A DNA stretch of 28,104 bases from an uncultured Lachnospiraceae bacterium (lineage in GTDB: Bacteria > Bacillota > Clostridia > Lachnospirales > Lachnospiraceae). The notes under the pieces are model-generated. The model saw only the letters and a list, made by a program, of their open reading frames with translations, was not told the origin of the DNA and made no database searches. A program made the position numbers and the translations under genes. The stretch lies in contig CAJUID010000039.1 in the NCBI GenBank assembly GCA_910585905.1, positions 1 through 28,104 on the forward strand. The letters run 5' to 3'. The number at the start of each line of letters is the position of its first letter. The first letter of the stretch is position 1. Shown here one piece after another: positions 7,780 to 15,450 of the stretch.

Positions 7780-7808
7780 TTGTCTTTTTGATATTATTGT
7801 TCTATACT
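7780..7808 (+). promoter_or_regulatory. Promoter of the S26-like peptidase gene
   Basis: TTGTCT at 7780-7785 and TATACT at 7803-7808 are separated by 17 bases. A short inverted repeat CTGTA (7807-7811) with TACAG (7824-7828) overlaps the start region and could be an operator. Confidence 0.6.
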
Positions 7809-7844
7809 GTAGACAAACGATTTTACAGGAATGAGGTGACAGCT

Positions 7845-8330
7845 ATGACGCAAGAAGAAAAGTCAAAGCAGCTCTATGAAAAACTGCTGCCACTTTTACA
7901 AAATGGGAACGAGGTAGAAATCTATCCATCCGGCACCAGCATGTTCCCATTGATCAATCCACCCAACGATTCGGTGGTACTGCGCTCCATAAAAGATACC
8001 CGCTTAAAAAGCGGAGATATTATTCTATACCGCAGGGAAAGTGGGCTTTTAGTGCTTCACCGCCTCTGCCGCATCCGACAGGACGGTTATTATTTTACCG
8101 GAGACAACCAGACAGAACTAGAAGGCCCTCTACAAAAATCCCAGCTCTTAGCCATTGTAACGCGCATCAGCAGGTCAGGACATACCTTCAGTGTAAAGCA
8201 TCCTATCTACAAATTCTGCAGCCGCCTCTGGCTAATGCTGCGCCCAGTGCGCCCACTAATCAGCCGCCCCTTAGGAACGCTCTGGCGCAACTGCACCCGC
8301 CGACAAAATAATCAACGGCGGCAAAACTGA
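7845..8330 (+). CDS. S24/S26-family (signal peptidase-like) protein without membrane anchor
   Basis: The 161-residue protein carries the serine box YPSGTSMFPLI (about 30-40), a GDIILYRR strand, LVLHRL with a histidine in the place of the second catalytic residue, and YYFTGDNQTELEGP. That Ser ... His-Arg ... GDN order is the one seen in SipW/ER-type signal peptidases, where histidine replaces lysine. There is no obvious membrane helix, unlike true signal peptidases, so it may act on an internal or peptide substrate. The C-terminus is basic. GAGGTGA lies 8 bases before the ATG at 7845; the extended frame to 7770 includes promoter sequence and is not likely translated. No substrate gene is evident nearby. 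Confidence 0.75.
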   Translation: MTQEEKSKQLYEKLLPLLQNGNEVEIYPSGTSMFPLINPPNDSVVLRSIKDTRLKSGDIILYRRESGLLVLHRLCRIRQDGYYFTGDNQTELEGPLQKSQLLAIVTRISRSGHTFSVKHPIYKFCSRLWLMLRPVRPLISRPLGTLWRNCTRRQNNQRRQN

Positions 8331-8337
8331 TAATACA

Positions 8338-9984
8338 CTATCTGGCAGCCGCTTCTGCCTTCCTAGATTTCATAATAAACTTCTCCTGATACATCATTTT
8401 GTCTGCACGCCTCAGCGTATCCCCAAAATCAAAATCTTCATTTTCGTCATATAGCTCATACCCACAAGCAATCTGCACCGGAAATTCCTCTGGATATTTT
8501 TTATTATGTTCCTCCACAAACTTCTTTAGCCGCTGTACACGCTCCCTGCATATTTCCAAAGAAACTCCCTCCAAAAGAACACAGAATTCGTCTCCCCCCA
8601 TCCGATAACATTTCCCGATATCACCAAATGCCTGCTGAATAAACTGAGTACCACACATAATATAACGGTCTCCCTGCTCATGCCCCTGGGTATCATTGCA
8701 TTTCTTTAGATCATTTAAATCAAACATAACCGCAATACTGTGATCCGGCACAAAATTCTTTGCCCCTGTATGCTCCGCATAGGCTGTCCGGTTATAAAGA
8801 CCAGTCAGCTGGTCGTGATAAGCCATTCTCTCATATCGCTTTGCCTTCATGCCAATCCGCATAAGCTTTTTTGTCCTCCTGATGGACATTACTCCAAGAA
8901 TAATAATATAGGCCAGGAAACCAAACATTCCAAAAAACATCATAGCGCTTCCCTTAGAAGCATAGTACAGCACAAGGTCAGAAACTAGCCCCAAAAGACA
9001 TAATCCCATACAGACCACCATAAGTTTTAATCTTTTATTCCAGCCTACCATACGCCACTCGAAAAAAAGCATAGTCAATACAACAATAACCATGGCAGCC
9101 ATATCAAAATGTGTCATCCACAAAGTCTGCCGCAAATCCGCAGCCCCTGCTGCCTGCATGCCAACAGACAGAATAGCAATCGCAAAACATCCAAAACACA
9201 GCAAATACCATGCAACATGCTCCTTCGCCGAAAAAAGCTCCTTGACAAACATAACAAATGGAATAATCACCAGCAGCAAGCTTAAAAATGGGATATAATC
9301 TACCGCGCCGTGGCTTGGCACAACGAGGGAAAATGCCTCCATATCTGTGATCTTCCATATACCAATGTGGATCGAAAACATTCCCATCATCATAAGGCTC
9401 TTGTCCACTTCCGAATTCTTATAATTGTAAAGCGTAAATAGTAAAAACGCCAGCCCCACCAGAACAGCTACCGCGCTTAACAAAAATGGCACAGAATTCT
9501 TAAGCAATATCCCCATCCAGATTTTTAGCTCAGAACCAAAATAAAAATCCGGCACAATGCCTGCTGATCCATCATATACGGGCGTCAACTCTACACGAAT
9601 CTGGCTTTTGCTATCCTCCTTAAAAACCGGTATGGCATTCCAACATCTTCCCGGCGTCTTCCCAAACAAGTTCTCACTGCCCGGATGCAGGGAATAAACT
9701 AATTGATTCCCTAGATAAATATCCACTTCCTGGTGTAGGGAATAAAACATAAAACACTGCTCCCTGTCTGGAAGCTCCTTTAACTCAAACGTATATTCCT
9801 GCTTTACTCCTACCGGAAGCCCCTCCTGTTCAATCTGGCGTTCCTCATATTCAGTCAGCAACTCGTACCCCAATTCCATCCGTTCCGTAAAAACCTCTGT
9901 ATGCATTGCAAAACAGAGGTAGATGTAAAATAGAAACAAGCCGGCAACTCCAGCCAAATACAGCACATATACTATTCTTTTCAT
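8338..9984 (-). CDS. Membrane diguanylate cyclase (GGDEF) with extracellular sensor domain
   Basis: The 548-residue protein has a first membrane helix (about 4-26), an extracellular beta-rich domain (about 30-165) like the sensor domains before seven-helix receptor-type modules, about seven membrane helices (about 165-370) and a GGDEF domain (about 385-540). The active site reads RMGGDEF, intact, so it should make cyclic di-GMP. The product-inhibition site (RxxD five residues ahead) is replaced by GDIG, so feedback control is probably missing. The start codon overlaps the MATE stop codon (ATGA), so the two are translationally coupled. The extracellular ligand is unknown. Confidence 0.9.
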   Translation of the reverse strand: MKRIVYVLYLAGVAGLFLFYIYLCFAMHTEVFTERMELGYELLTEYEERQIEQEGLPVGVKQEYTFELKELPDREQCFMFYSLHQEVDIYLGNQLVYSLHPGSENLFGKTPGRCWNAIPVFKEDSKSQIRVELTPVYDGSAGIVPDFYFGSELKIWMGILLKNSVPFLLSAVAVLVGLAFLLFTLYNYKNSEVDKSLMMMGMFSIHIGIWKITDMEAFSLVVPSHGAVDYIPFLSLLLVIIPFVMFVKELFSAKEHVAWYLLCFGCFAIAILSVGMQAAGAADLRQTLWMTHFDMAAMVIVVLTMLFFEWRMVGWNKRLKLMVVCMGLCLLGLVSDLVLYYASKGSAMMFFGMFGFLAYIIILGVMSIRRTKKLMRIGMKAKRYERMAYHDQLTGLYNRTAYAEHTGAKNFVPDHSIAVMFDLNDLKKCNDTQGHEQGDRYIMCGTQFIQQAFGDIGKCYRMGGDEFCVLLEGVSLEICRERVQRLKKFVEEHNKKYPEEFPVQIACGYELYDENEDFDFGDTLRRADKMMYQEKFIMKSRKAEAAAR

Positions 9985-11342
9985 TTGTCACTCCCGCCCT
10001 TTCGTACTGCCGATTGCTTTGTAAGTTTTTTAACACACAAAATGCATACTGGCACAATATAAATGGTACCACTTACCCACGCCGACTGATCCGCAAAACA
10101 GATTGCCGTAAATCCAAAGACCGGGACAAACGCTTTGCTGACCACAATACGTGCCACCATTTCTACCACTCCCGAAAAAATTGCCCTTCCAGAATATCCA
10201 AGTCCCTGTACACTCATCCTACAGACATTTAGAATCCCAAGAGACCAGTAGAAAAATCCGAGACATTGCAGATATTTTGCCGACGCTGCTAGTACCTCCG
10301 TCTCATCCTCGCTAATAAACAGCCGCGACAAGATTCCACCCCAAAAAATCAATACCAGGCCAGCAAATATTCCATAAAGAATGCCTGCCGCAATCCCATC
10401 TCTCAAACCCTTTTTAATCCGGTCAAACCTTGCTGCCCCCAGATTTTGACTGCAAAATGTTGAAACTGCTGTTGCAATTGCATCAAATGGACACATAGCA
10501 AATTGCTTGATTCTCATACCTGCCGTAAATCCAGACACATACACACTTCCAAGTCCATTATTTGCCGACTGCATCACCATACTGCCAATTGCTGTAATTG
10601 AATACTGCAATCCCATTGGCACACCCATCATGAGCATAAGCTGTACCATGCTTCCCTTTATTTTACAGTCGCTGCCAGACAACCTCAAAATCGAAAAATG
10701 TTTCCTTATGTACACCAGACACAATATCCCGCTAACTGCCTGTGCAGTAATCGTTGCAATCGCAGCGCCCGCACATCCCCATTTTAGGACAACAATACAG
10801 AATAAGTCCAACACAATATTGAGCACTGTCGAAAAAACTAAAAACATAAATGGTGTTTTGCTGTCCCCCACTGCACGAAGAATACCAGAAAGTAAATTGT
10901 ATAACAAGCTAAATGGAATCCCCAGAAAAAGCACCAAAAGATAATAATAGGCATTCTGATAGATATCGTCTGGCGTAGAAAGCAGATGAAGAATCTGAGG
11001 GCAGAGAAGCGAACAGACCACTGTCAATATCACTGCCGCAACTACAACCAAAAATCCTGCATGAAAAATACAAGAACGCATATTCTTGTAATCCTTTGCC
11101 CCAAACCTCTGCGCAATCGGAATTCCAAAACCGCAGCAGATACCTATGCAAAACCCCATCACCAGAAATTGGACACTGGCCGACGCCCCAATCGCCGCCA
11201 ACGCTTTTGTCCCAAGATACCTTCCCACAATTGCCGCATCAACCATATTATAAGTCTGTTGAAAAATATTTCCTGCTAAAAGCGGCAGTGCAAACTGTAA
11301 AATTAACTTAAGAGGATTCCCCTCCGTCATACTCTTTGCCAT
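9981..11342 (-). CDS. MATE-family multidrug/metabolite exporter
   Basis: This 453-residue, twelve-helix transporter of the MATE (NorM/DinF) family starts MTEGNPLKLILQFALPLLAGN soon after the initiation site, with the typical NxxxxxxDAAIVGRYLG segment next and a second homologous half from about residue 235. MATE proteins export organic cations or other small molecules in exchange for Na+ or H+. ATG 11342 is preferred over ATG 11348 because GAGGG is 6 bases before it but touches the earlier one. The stop overlaps the GGDEF gene start. A long structured leader precedes it (11374-11520). Confidence 0.92.
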   Translation of the reverse strand: MAKSMTEGNPLKLILQFALPLLAGNIFQQTYNMVDAAIVGRYLGTKALAAIGASASVQFLVMGFCIGICCGFGIPIAQRFGAKDYKNMRSCIFHAGFLVVVAAVILTVVCSLLCPQILHLLSTPDDIYQNAYYYLLVLFLGIPFSLLYNLLSGILRAVGDSKTPFMFLVFSTVLNIVLDLFCIVVLKWGCAGAAIATITAQAVSGILCLVYIRKHFSILRLSGSDCKIKGSMVQLMLMMGVPMGLQYSITAIGSMVMQSANNGLGSVYVSGFTAGMRIKQFAMCPFDAIATAVSTFCSQNLGAARFDRIKKGLRDGIAAGILYGIFAGLVLIFWGGILSRLFISEDETEVLAASAKYLQCLGFFYWSLGILNVCRMSVQGLGYSGRAIFSGVVEMVARIVVSKAFVPVFGFTAICFADQSAWVSGTIYIVPVCILCVKKLTKQSAVRKGGSDK

Positions 11343-11373
11343 AATCATCCCTCATTTCTGCGCATCTTTACGT

Positions 11374-11402
11374 GCGTGCTGCTAAATATTGTTCAAACAC
11401 GC
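11374..11402 (-). other. Hairpin just ahead of MATE ribosome binding site
   Basis: GCGTG (11374-11378) pairs with CACGC (11398-11402). In the mRNA this stem lies about 25 bases upstream of the MATE start region and could be an expression-platform element of the leader described next. Confidence 0.35.
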
Positions 11403-11408
11403 TCCCAA

Positions 11409-11520
11409 CCTATTACTTAGGCAATAAAAAGTCGATGAATTTTACAGAGCATAAACCAACGCGGCAGATAGAAATTTAGCCAAGTAAACACAGTGATATT
11501 TCACCGCCTTAGTAATACCT
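11409..11520 (-). ncRNA. Candidate structured mRNA leader of the MATE-GGDEF operon
   Basis: Read on the minus strand, TATTACTAAGGC (11517-11506) pairs with GCCTAAGTAATA (11422-11411) in 11 of 12 positions, enclosing 83 bases. Inside are a GTGA-AATA-TCAC hairpin and a possible TTTAC/GTAAA stem. A closing stem with internal hairpins, located between a terminator and a coding start, is the layout of a riboswitch aptamer. I do not recognise a known class. The two arms could instead be DNA operator half-sites for a regulator. Confidence 0.4.
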
Positions 11521-11525
11521 ACGCC

Positions 11526-11553
11526 AAAAAAACGACATCTGCTGCTGCAGATG
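11526..11553 (-). terminator. Intrinsic terminator of the small RNA upstream of MATE
   Basis: CATCTGC (11536-11542) and GCAGATG (11547-11553) form a 7-bp stem with a 4-base loop. On the minus strand it is followed by seven Ts (complement of 11526-11532). There is no T-run in the plus direction. Confidence 0.75.
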
Positions 11554-11703
11554 CCTCCTGTTTAAACCGTTACCCATTTGGATACTAAAATATACCACTC
11601 CTACCATTCAGGTAATCTGATGCCTTCAATTCTCTCCCTAACCTCCCAAACCGCTTTTAGCGGTATCATCCTATATCAATCTAATTATTATGTATGGCTT
11701 TCC
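11526..11703 (-). ncRNA. Stand-alone structured small RNA, possibly a raiA-motif RNA
   Basis: A promoter (11710-11738) and a strong terminator (11526-11553) bracket about 178 bases on the minus strand that contain no credible protein gene. The RNA has a perfect hairpin ACCGCT-AAA-AGCGGT (plus-strand positions about 11650-11664), then a purine-rich segment TTTGGGAGGTTAGGGAGAG, then a hairpin TACC-TGAAT-GGTA followed by AGGAGTGG. From memory the order of conserved blocks recalls the raiA motif, a widespread Clostridia RNA of unknown mechanism reported to affect sporulation and aggregation. I cannot verify this without a covariance model. It does not fit RNase P, tmRNA, SRP RNA, T-box or cyclic di-GMP riboswitches. 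It is not a simple leader of MATE because the terminator separates them. Confidence 0.6.
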
Positions 11704-11709
11704 TTTAAT

Positions 11710-11738
11710 AATATATATTATTTTGCAAACAAAATCAA
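11710..11738 (-). promoter_or_regulatory. Promoter of the small RNA
   Basis: On the minus strand TTGATT (11738-11733) and TATATT (11715-11710) are 17 bases apart, which would start transcription near 11703. Confidence 0.6.
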
Positions 11739-11820
11739 CTCCTAACAAAAAGATATCTTAAGGGTGCATCCTCTCCGATGATACTCCCCGTATATTTTCC
11801 AAAAATCAGAAAAGCTTCTC

Positions 11821-11990
11821 TTTAGCGAGCCCGCCCTAATTGGCGGGGTATTAGGTCTCCGCTCCGTTTCGGCCGTTGCTAAACGAACATCCACCGGATG
11901 TTCAGCAACCCGCGCGCAGACGCCAAGTACAAAGAAACTTTCAGTTTCTTACAATCATTGCGTTTGGCTCGTTGCTTACGCGAGAATAAA
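11821..11990. repeat. Stem-loop-rich intergenic element containing repeat copy 2
   Basis: In sequence this holds TTTAGC (11821-11826) facing GCTAAA (11878-11883); two mutually exclusive small stems, CCGCC 11831-11835 with GGCGG 11842-11846 or CCTAAT 11835-11840 with ATTAGG 11850-11855; a compound hairpin GTTGCT + GAACATCC (11875-11892) with GGATGTTC + AGCAAC (11896-11909); an AAGAAACT/AGTTTCTT hairpin (11932-11950); and the tail TTGGCTCGTTGCTT at 11964-11977 plus CGCGAGAATAAA, shared with positions 28-53. It is more GC-rich than its surroundings. No protein gene is seen. Confidence 0.55.
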
Positions 11991-12022
11991 TGCTGTTGCC
12001 CTAAAGAATTTAACACTTTCCC

Positions 12023-12051
12023 TTGTCTTAATCCAACAGAATAGGTATAAT
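12023..12051 (+). promoter_or_regulatory. Promoter of the first ABC-F gene
   Basis: TTGTCT (12023-12028) and TATAAT (12046-12051) are 17 bases apart, with the ribosome site AGAGGAA about 25 bases further on. Confidence 0.7.
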
Positions 12052-12086
12052 TACATTCAAAATGTATACAGAAAAGAGGAATTTAC

Positions 12087-14021
12087 ATGATATTACAATG
12101 TAGCCATATAAATAAGGCATTTATCACAGATGTCATTTTATCTGACATCTCCTTTCATATAAATGAACAGGAAAAAGCAGCAATCGTCGGCATCAACGGA
12201 TCTGGTAAATCCACTTTAATAAAAATCATTATGAAGCAGCTTGACGCCGACAGTGGGGAAGTTATAATCGCTAAAGGGACAACCGTTGGTTATCTGGCAC
12301 AAAATCAGGAATACGAATCAGGCCACACAATTCTTGAAGAAATGCAGGACGCCAAGCCAGAAATCCTACAATTAGAAAAACAACTCGCAAACCTTTCTGC
12401 CAAGATGAATGAGGCAGAGGGCAAGGAATTAGAAAGCTATATCAAGCAATTTGACGCAGCACAGCATCGCTTTGACCAGTTAAACGGCTATGCCTACCAA
12501 AGCGAATTAACCGGAGTCCTAAAGGGACTTGGATTTGATACAAGTGATTTTGACAAACCAGTTTCCTCCTTATCAGGGGGCGAAAAAACGCGTGTCGCAC
12601 TAGCAAAAATGTTGTTAACCGCTCCTGATTTAATTATTCTAGATGAGCCAACAAATCACTTGGATTTAAATGCGATTCGATGGCTGGAAGGATATCTCTC
12701 ACAATACAATGGTGCCGTACTAATCGTAGCTCATGACCGTTATTTTCTAGACAAAATTGTTACAAAGGTAATCGAACTCCGCCAGACAAAAGCAATGGTT
12801 TATATGGGGAATTACACCGAATATTCCAAAAAACGTCAGGCAATACTAGATGCAATGATGAAACAGTATGAAAACCAACAAGCAGAGATAAAGCATCAGG
12901 AGGAAGTTATTACAAAGCTACGTCAGTTTAACCGCGAAAAATCCATCAAGCGGGCAGAGAGCCGTGAGAAAATGCTAGAAAAAATTGACCGCTTGGAGAA
13001 ACCAGTTGAAGAGAAAACACAGATGCACCTTCTATTCACTCCCAAATACCAGAGCGGAAACGATGTCCTGATGGTTCAGGACCTTAGTAAATCATTTGAG
13101 AGTAACATCCTGTTTCAAAATATCAACTTTGAACTTAAGCGCGGCGAACATGTAGCCATAATCGGAGATAATGGCACTGGAAAAACAACATTACTTAAAA
13201 TAATAAATGAACTGCTCCCTGCAGATTCTGGCTCATTTACATTAGGGATCAATGTAGATATTGGCTATTATGACCAGGAACACCATGTACTGCATATGGA
13301 AAAAACTGTTTTTGAAGAAATACAGGACACCTATCCCCATATGACAAATACAGAAATCCGAAATCTTCTAGCCGCCTTTCTCTTTACCGAGGATGACGTT
13401 TTCAAACAGGTAAAGAGTTTAAGCGGCGGTGAACGTGGGCGTGTCTCCCTTGCAAAACTGATGCTCTCCGATGCCAACTTCTTAATCCTTGATGAGCCAA
13501 CAAACCATTTAGATATAGACTCAAAAGCAATATTAGAAAATGCGATTAACCGCTTTGAGGGGACAGTCCTCTACGTATCGCATGACCGATATTTTATCAA
13601 TACAACAGCACATCGCATTTTAGATCTAACAGGAAATAGACTATTAAACTATATAGGAAATTATGATTATTACCTAGAAAAAAAAGAAGCCATGGAACAA
13701 GCCCATCTATCTGCAAGTGACAATCCTTCATCTCCATCTGGTTCCACTGCAGAAACAGAGTCTGCCAAAGAAGGCACAAAACTCTCCTGGCAGCAGCAAA
13801 AGGAAGAACAGGCACGGCAGCGAAAAATTCAAAATGAACTAAATAAAGTAGAACAAAAAATCGAGGCTCTGGAAGCGGACAATGAAAAGATTGACGCCGC
13901 ACTCTCCAATCCTAAAAACGCTACTAACAGTGTAAAACTCCAGGAATTAGCAAATAAAAAAGCAGAAAATGATTCTCAGCTTGAAGAGCTTATGGAGCGC
14001 TGGGAAGAATTATCTTCCTAA
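12087..14021 (+). CDS. ABC-F family ATPase, YdiF-like, both ATP sites intact
   Basis: The 644-residue soluble protein has two ABC domains and no membrane segment. Domain 1 has Walker A GINGSGKST (35-43), signature LSGGEKTRV, Walker B LIILDEPTNHLD and VAHDRYF. A charged helical linker follows (about 255-325). Domain 2 has GDNGTGKTT, LSGGERGRV, LILDEPTNHLD and VSHDRYF. A charged coiled-coil tail (about 570-644) completes it. ABC-F proteins bind the ribosome E site and help translation or protect it from antibiotics. Length and tail match the YdiF/YheS-like housekeeping branch better than a specialised resistance protein. The gene is transcribed alone, with its own promoter and a strong terminator. 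Confidence 0.92.
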   Translation: MILQCSHINKAFITDVILSDISFHINEQEKAAIVGINGSGKSTLIKIIMKQLDADSGEVIIAKGTTVGYLAQNQEYESGHTILEEMQDAKPEILQLEKQLANLSAKMNEAEGKELESYIKQFDAAQHRFDQLNGYAYQSELTGVLKGLGFDTSDFDKPVSSLSGGEKTRVALAKMLLTAPDLIILDEPTNHLDLNAIRWLEGYLSQYNGAVLIVAHDRYFLDKIVTKVIELRQTKAMVYMGNYTEYSKKRQAILDAMMKQYENQQAEIKHQEEVITKLRQFNREKSIKRAESREKMLEKIDRLEKPVEEKTQMHLLFTPKYQSGNDVLMVQDLSKSFESNILFQNINFELKRGEHVAIIGDNGTGKTTLLKIINELLPADSGSFTLGINVDIGYYDQEHHVLHMEKTVFEEIQDTYPHMTNTEIRNLLAAFLFTEDDVFKQVKSLSGGERGRVSLAKLMLSDANFLILDEPTNHLDIDSKAILENAINRFEGTVLYVSHDRYFINTTAHRILDLTGNRLLNYIGNYDYYLEKKEAMEQAHLSASDNPSSPSGSTAETESAKEGTKLSWQQQKEEQARQRKIQNELNKVEQKIEALEADNEKIDAALSNPKNATNSVKLQELANKKAENDSQLEELMERWEELSS

Positions 14022-14063
14022 ACAAAAACACAGCTTGCTTTTGCAAGCTGTGTTTTTGTTTAG
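14018..14063. terminator. Strong bidirectional terminator between convergent genes
   Basis: A perfect 21-bp inverted repeat (14018-14038 with 14043-14063) has a TTTT loop, a GC-containing core ACACAGCTTGC and A/T runs on both sides. It overlaps the stop codon of the ABC-F gene and lies 11 bases from the end of the convergent amidohydrolase gene, so it can serve both. Confidence 0.9.
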
Positions 14064-14074
14064 CGAGAGACCAC

Positions 14075-15349
14075 CTAACTGCGTCTCATCCGTTCTATAC
14101 TTTCATTTGCCTTGGCATAAATTTCTTCTGGAGAAATTCCTACATGGAAAACTCCATCCTCATAAAGAATTTTCCCATCTATCATGGTCATCTTCACATT
14201 CTGTTTACTTCCGCTGTAAACAACATTCTTTGCAATATTGTTAAGGGGCTGCATATTAGGCTGCTGCAGATCCAACATTATTACATCTGCTTTTTTGCCT
14301 TCCGCAAGGACATCACAATCCTGTAATCCCATAGCTCCTGCACCTCCCACCGTTGCCATACGCAGCACATCCAGTGCATCAACTGCAGAGGCATCCATAA
14401 GCGAAACTTTCTGCAGCGATGTCACAAGAAACATTTCACGGAACATATCAAGACAATTATTACTTGCAGGCCCGTCCGTACCAATCGCAAGCCCAATCCC
14501 CATAGATAGCATCTTCTGGATCGGCGCAATGCCACTGGCAAGCTTTACATTAGAGGATGGATTTGTCACAGCCCAAATCCCCTTTTCCTTACAGATCTCT
14601 AAGTCTTCATCCGTCATATATACACAGTGGAAACCGCCGCCGCCATATTCAAACATTCCCAAGGAATCCAAGAATGCAGTTGGCGTCTTGCCATAACGCT
14701 CCACACACCCATCCACCTCATTTACAGTCTCAGAATTATGTGTATAAATTGGTGCTTGATATTTCTTTCCAAGAGCCGCCATATCCTCTAATATCTCGCG
14801 CTTTGTGGTATATTCTGCATGGAATCCAAGCTGATATGAGATTAACGGATGGTACTTGTTAAAATGCAGATATTCCTGCTCAATCTCTTCCACTGTACCG
14901 CCAAAATCATTAATACTTCCACAGAGAACAGTGCGGAATCCGGTATCAACTGATGCCTTAGCGTTGGACTCATTTTTCATATACATATCGAAATTTGCAG
15001 TAATGCCACTGGTAAGATACTCAAGATTGGCAAGCATTGCACACCAGTAAACATCCTCTGGTGTGAGCTTTGCCTCCATCGGAAATACCCGGTTATATAA
15101 CCATTCCTGTAATGGCAGGTCATCCGCATAAGAGCGCAAAAATGTCATAGCAGAATGTGTATGGGCATTCTTAAAGCCTGGAAGCAAAAGATTCTTTCCT
15201 GCGTCAATTTCCCTATCCCAATCTCCTGCCTCATTCTTTTCTGTACCTACATAAATAATATTTCCATCTTCCACATGGAGCTCTCCAAGAAAAATTTCTC
15301 TATCCTGCTCCATCGTAAGAATACGCGCATTGTAAATTCTTATTCTCAT
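14075..15349 (-). CDS. Amidohydrolase, 5'-methylthioadenosine / S-adenosylhomocysteine deaminase family
   Basis: This 424-residue metal-dependent hydrolase of the TrzN/SsnA/MtaD group has the zinc-binding HTH in GFKNAHTHSAM, the downstream FHAEYTTK histidine, IYTHNSETVNEV, the GFHCVYMTDED histidine and the final metal aspartate in GTDGPASNNCLDM. The D-x-x-x-S-N-N-x-x-D-M stretch is typical of MTA/SAH deaminases, which turn the adenine of 5'-modified adenosines into hypoxanthine. GGAGGG lies 4 bases before the ATG at 15349; the frame extended to 15376 lacks one. It follows a purine nucleoside phosphorylase gene, so the pair could deaminate an adenosine derivative and then split it. The exact substrate (SAH, MTA, 5'-deoxyadenosine) cannot be told from sequence. 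Confidence 0.85.
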   Translation of the reverse strand: MRIRIYNARILTMEQDREIFLGELHVEDGNIIYVGTEKNEAGDWDREIDAGKNLLLPGFKNAHTHSAMTFLRSYADDLPLQEWLYNRVFPMEAKLTPEDVYWCAMLANLEYLTSGITANFDMYMKNESNAKASVDTGFRTVLCGSINDFGGTVEEIEQEYLHFNKYHPLISYQLGFHAEYTTKREILEDMAALGKKYQAPIYTHNSETVNEVDGCVERYGKTPTAFLDSLGMFEYGGGGFHCVYMTDEDLEICKEKGIWAVTNPSSNVKLASGIAPIQKMLSMGIGLAIGTDGPASNNCLDMFREMFLVTSLQKVSLMDASAVDALDVLRMATVGGAGAMGLQDCDVLAEGKKADVIMLDLQQPNMQPLNNIAKNVVYSGSKQNVKMTMIDGKILYEDGVFHVGISPEEIYAKANESIERMRRS

Positions 15350-15450
15350 TATTCCCTCCAAGCACACACCATACAATCTATAATAATGTCATGAGGTTGG
15401 TATCAAAAAGTATTTTTTCCCCGACCGATACTACAGATTGCTGCGTTATT

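Noticed and set aside
11374..11520. Cyclic di-GMP riboswitch (GEMM-I or II) before the MATE-GGDEF operon
   Set aside because: The gene context is tempting, but the conserved GEMM core and its tetraloop-receptor parts are not present.
12087..14021. Antibiotic-resistance ABC-F protein
   Set aside because: Both ATP sites, linker and long coiled C-terminal tail fit the housekeeping YdiF-like branch; nothing in the linker marks a resistance type that I could recognise.
15380..15450. Terminator between PNP and the amidohydrolase
   Set aside because: GTATC/GATAC and A/T runs near 15398-15431 can form only a weak AT-rich stem, so I treat the genes as one operon.
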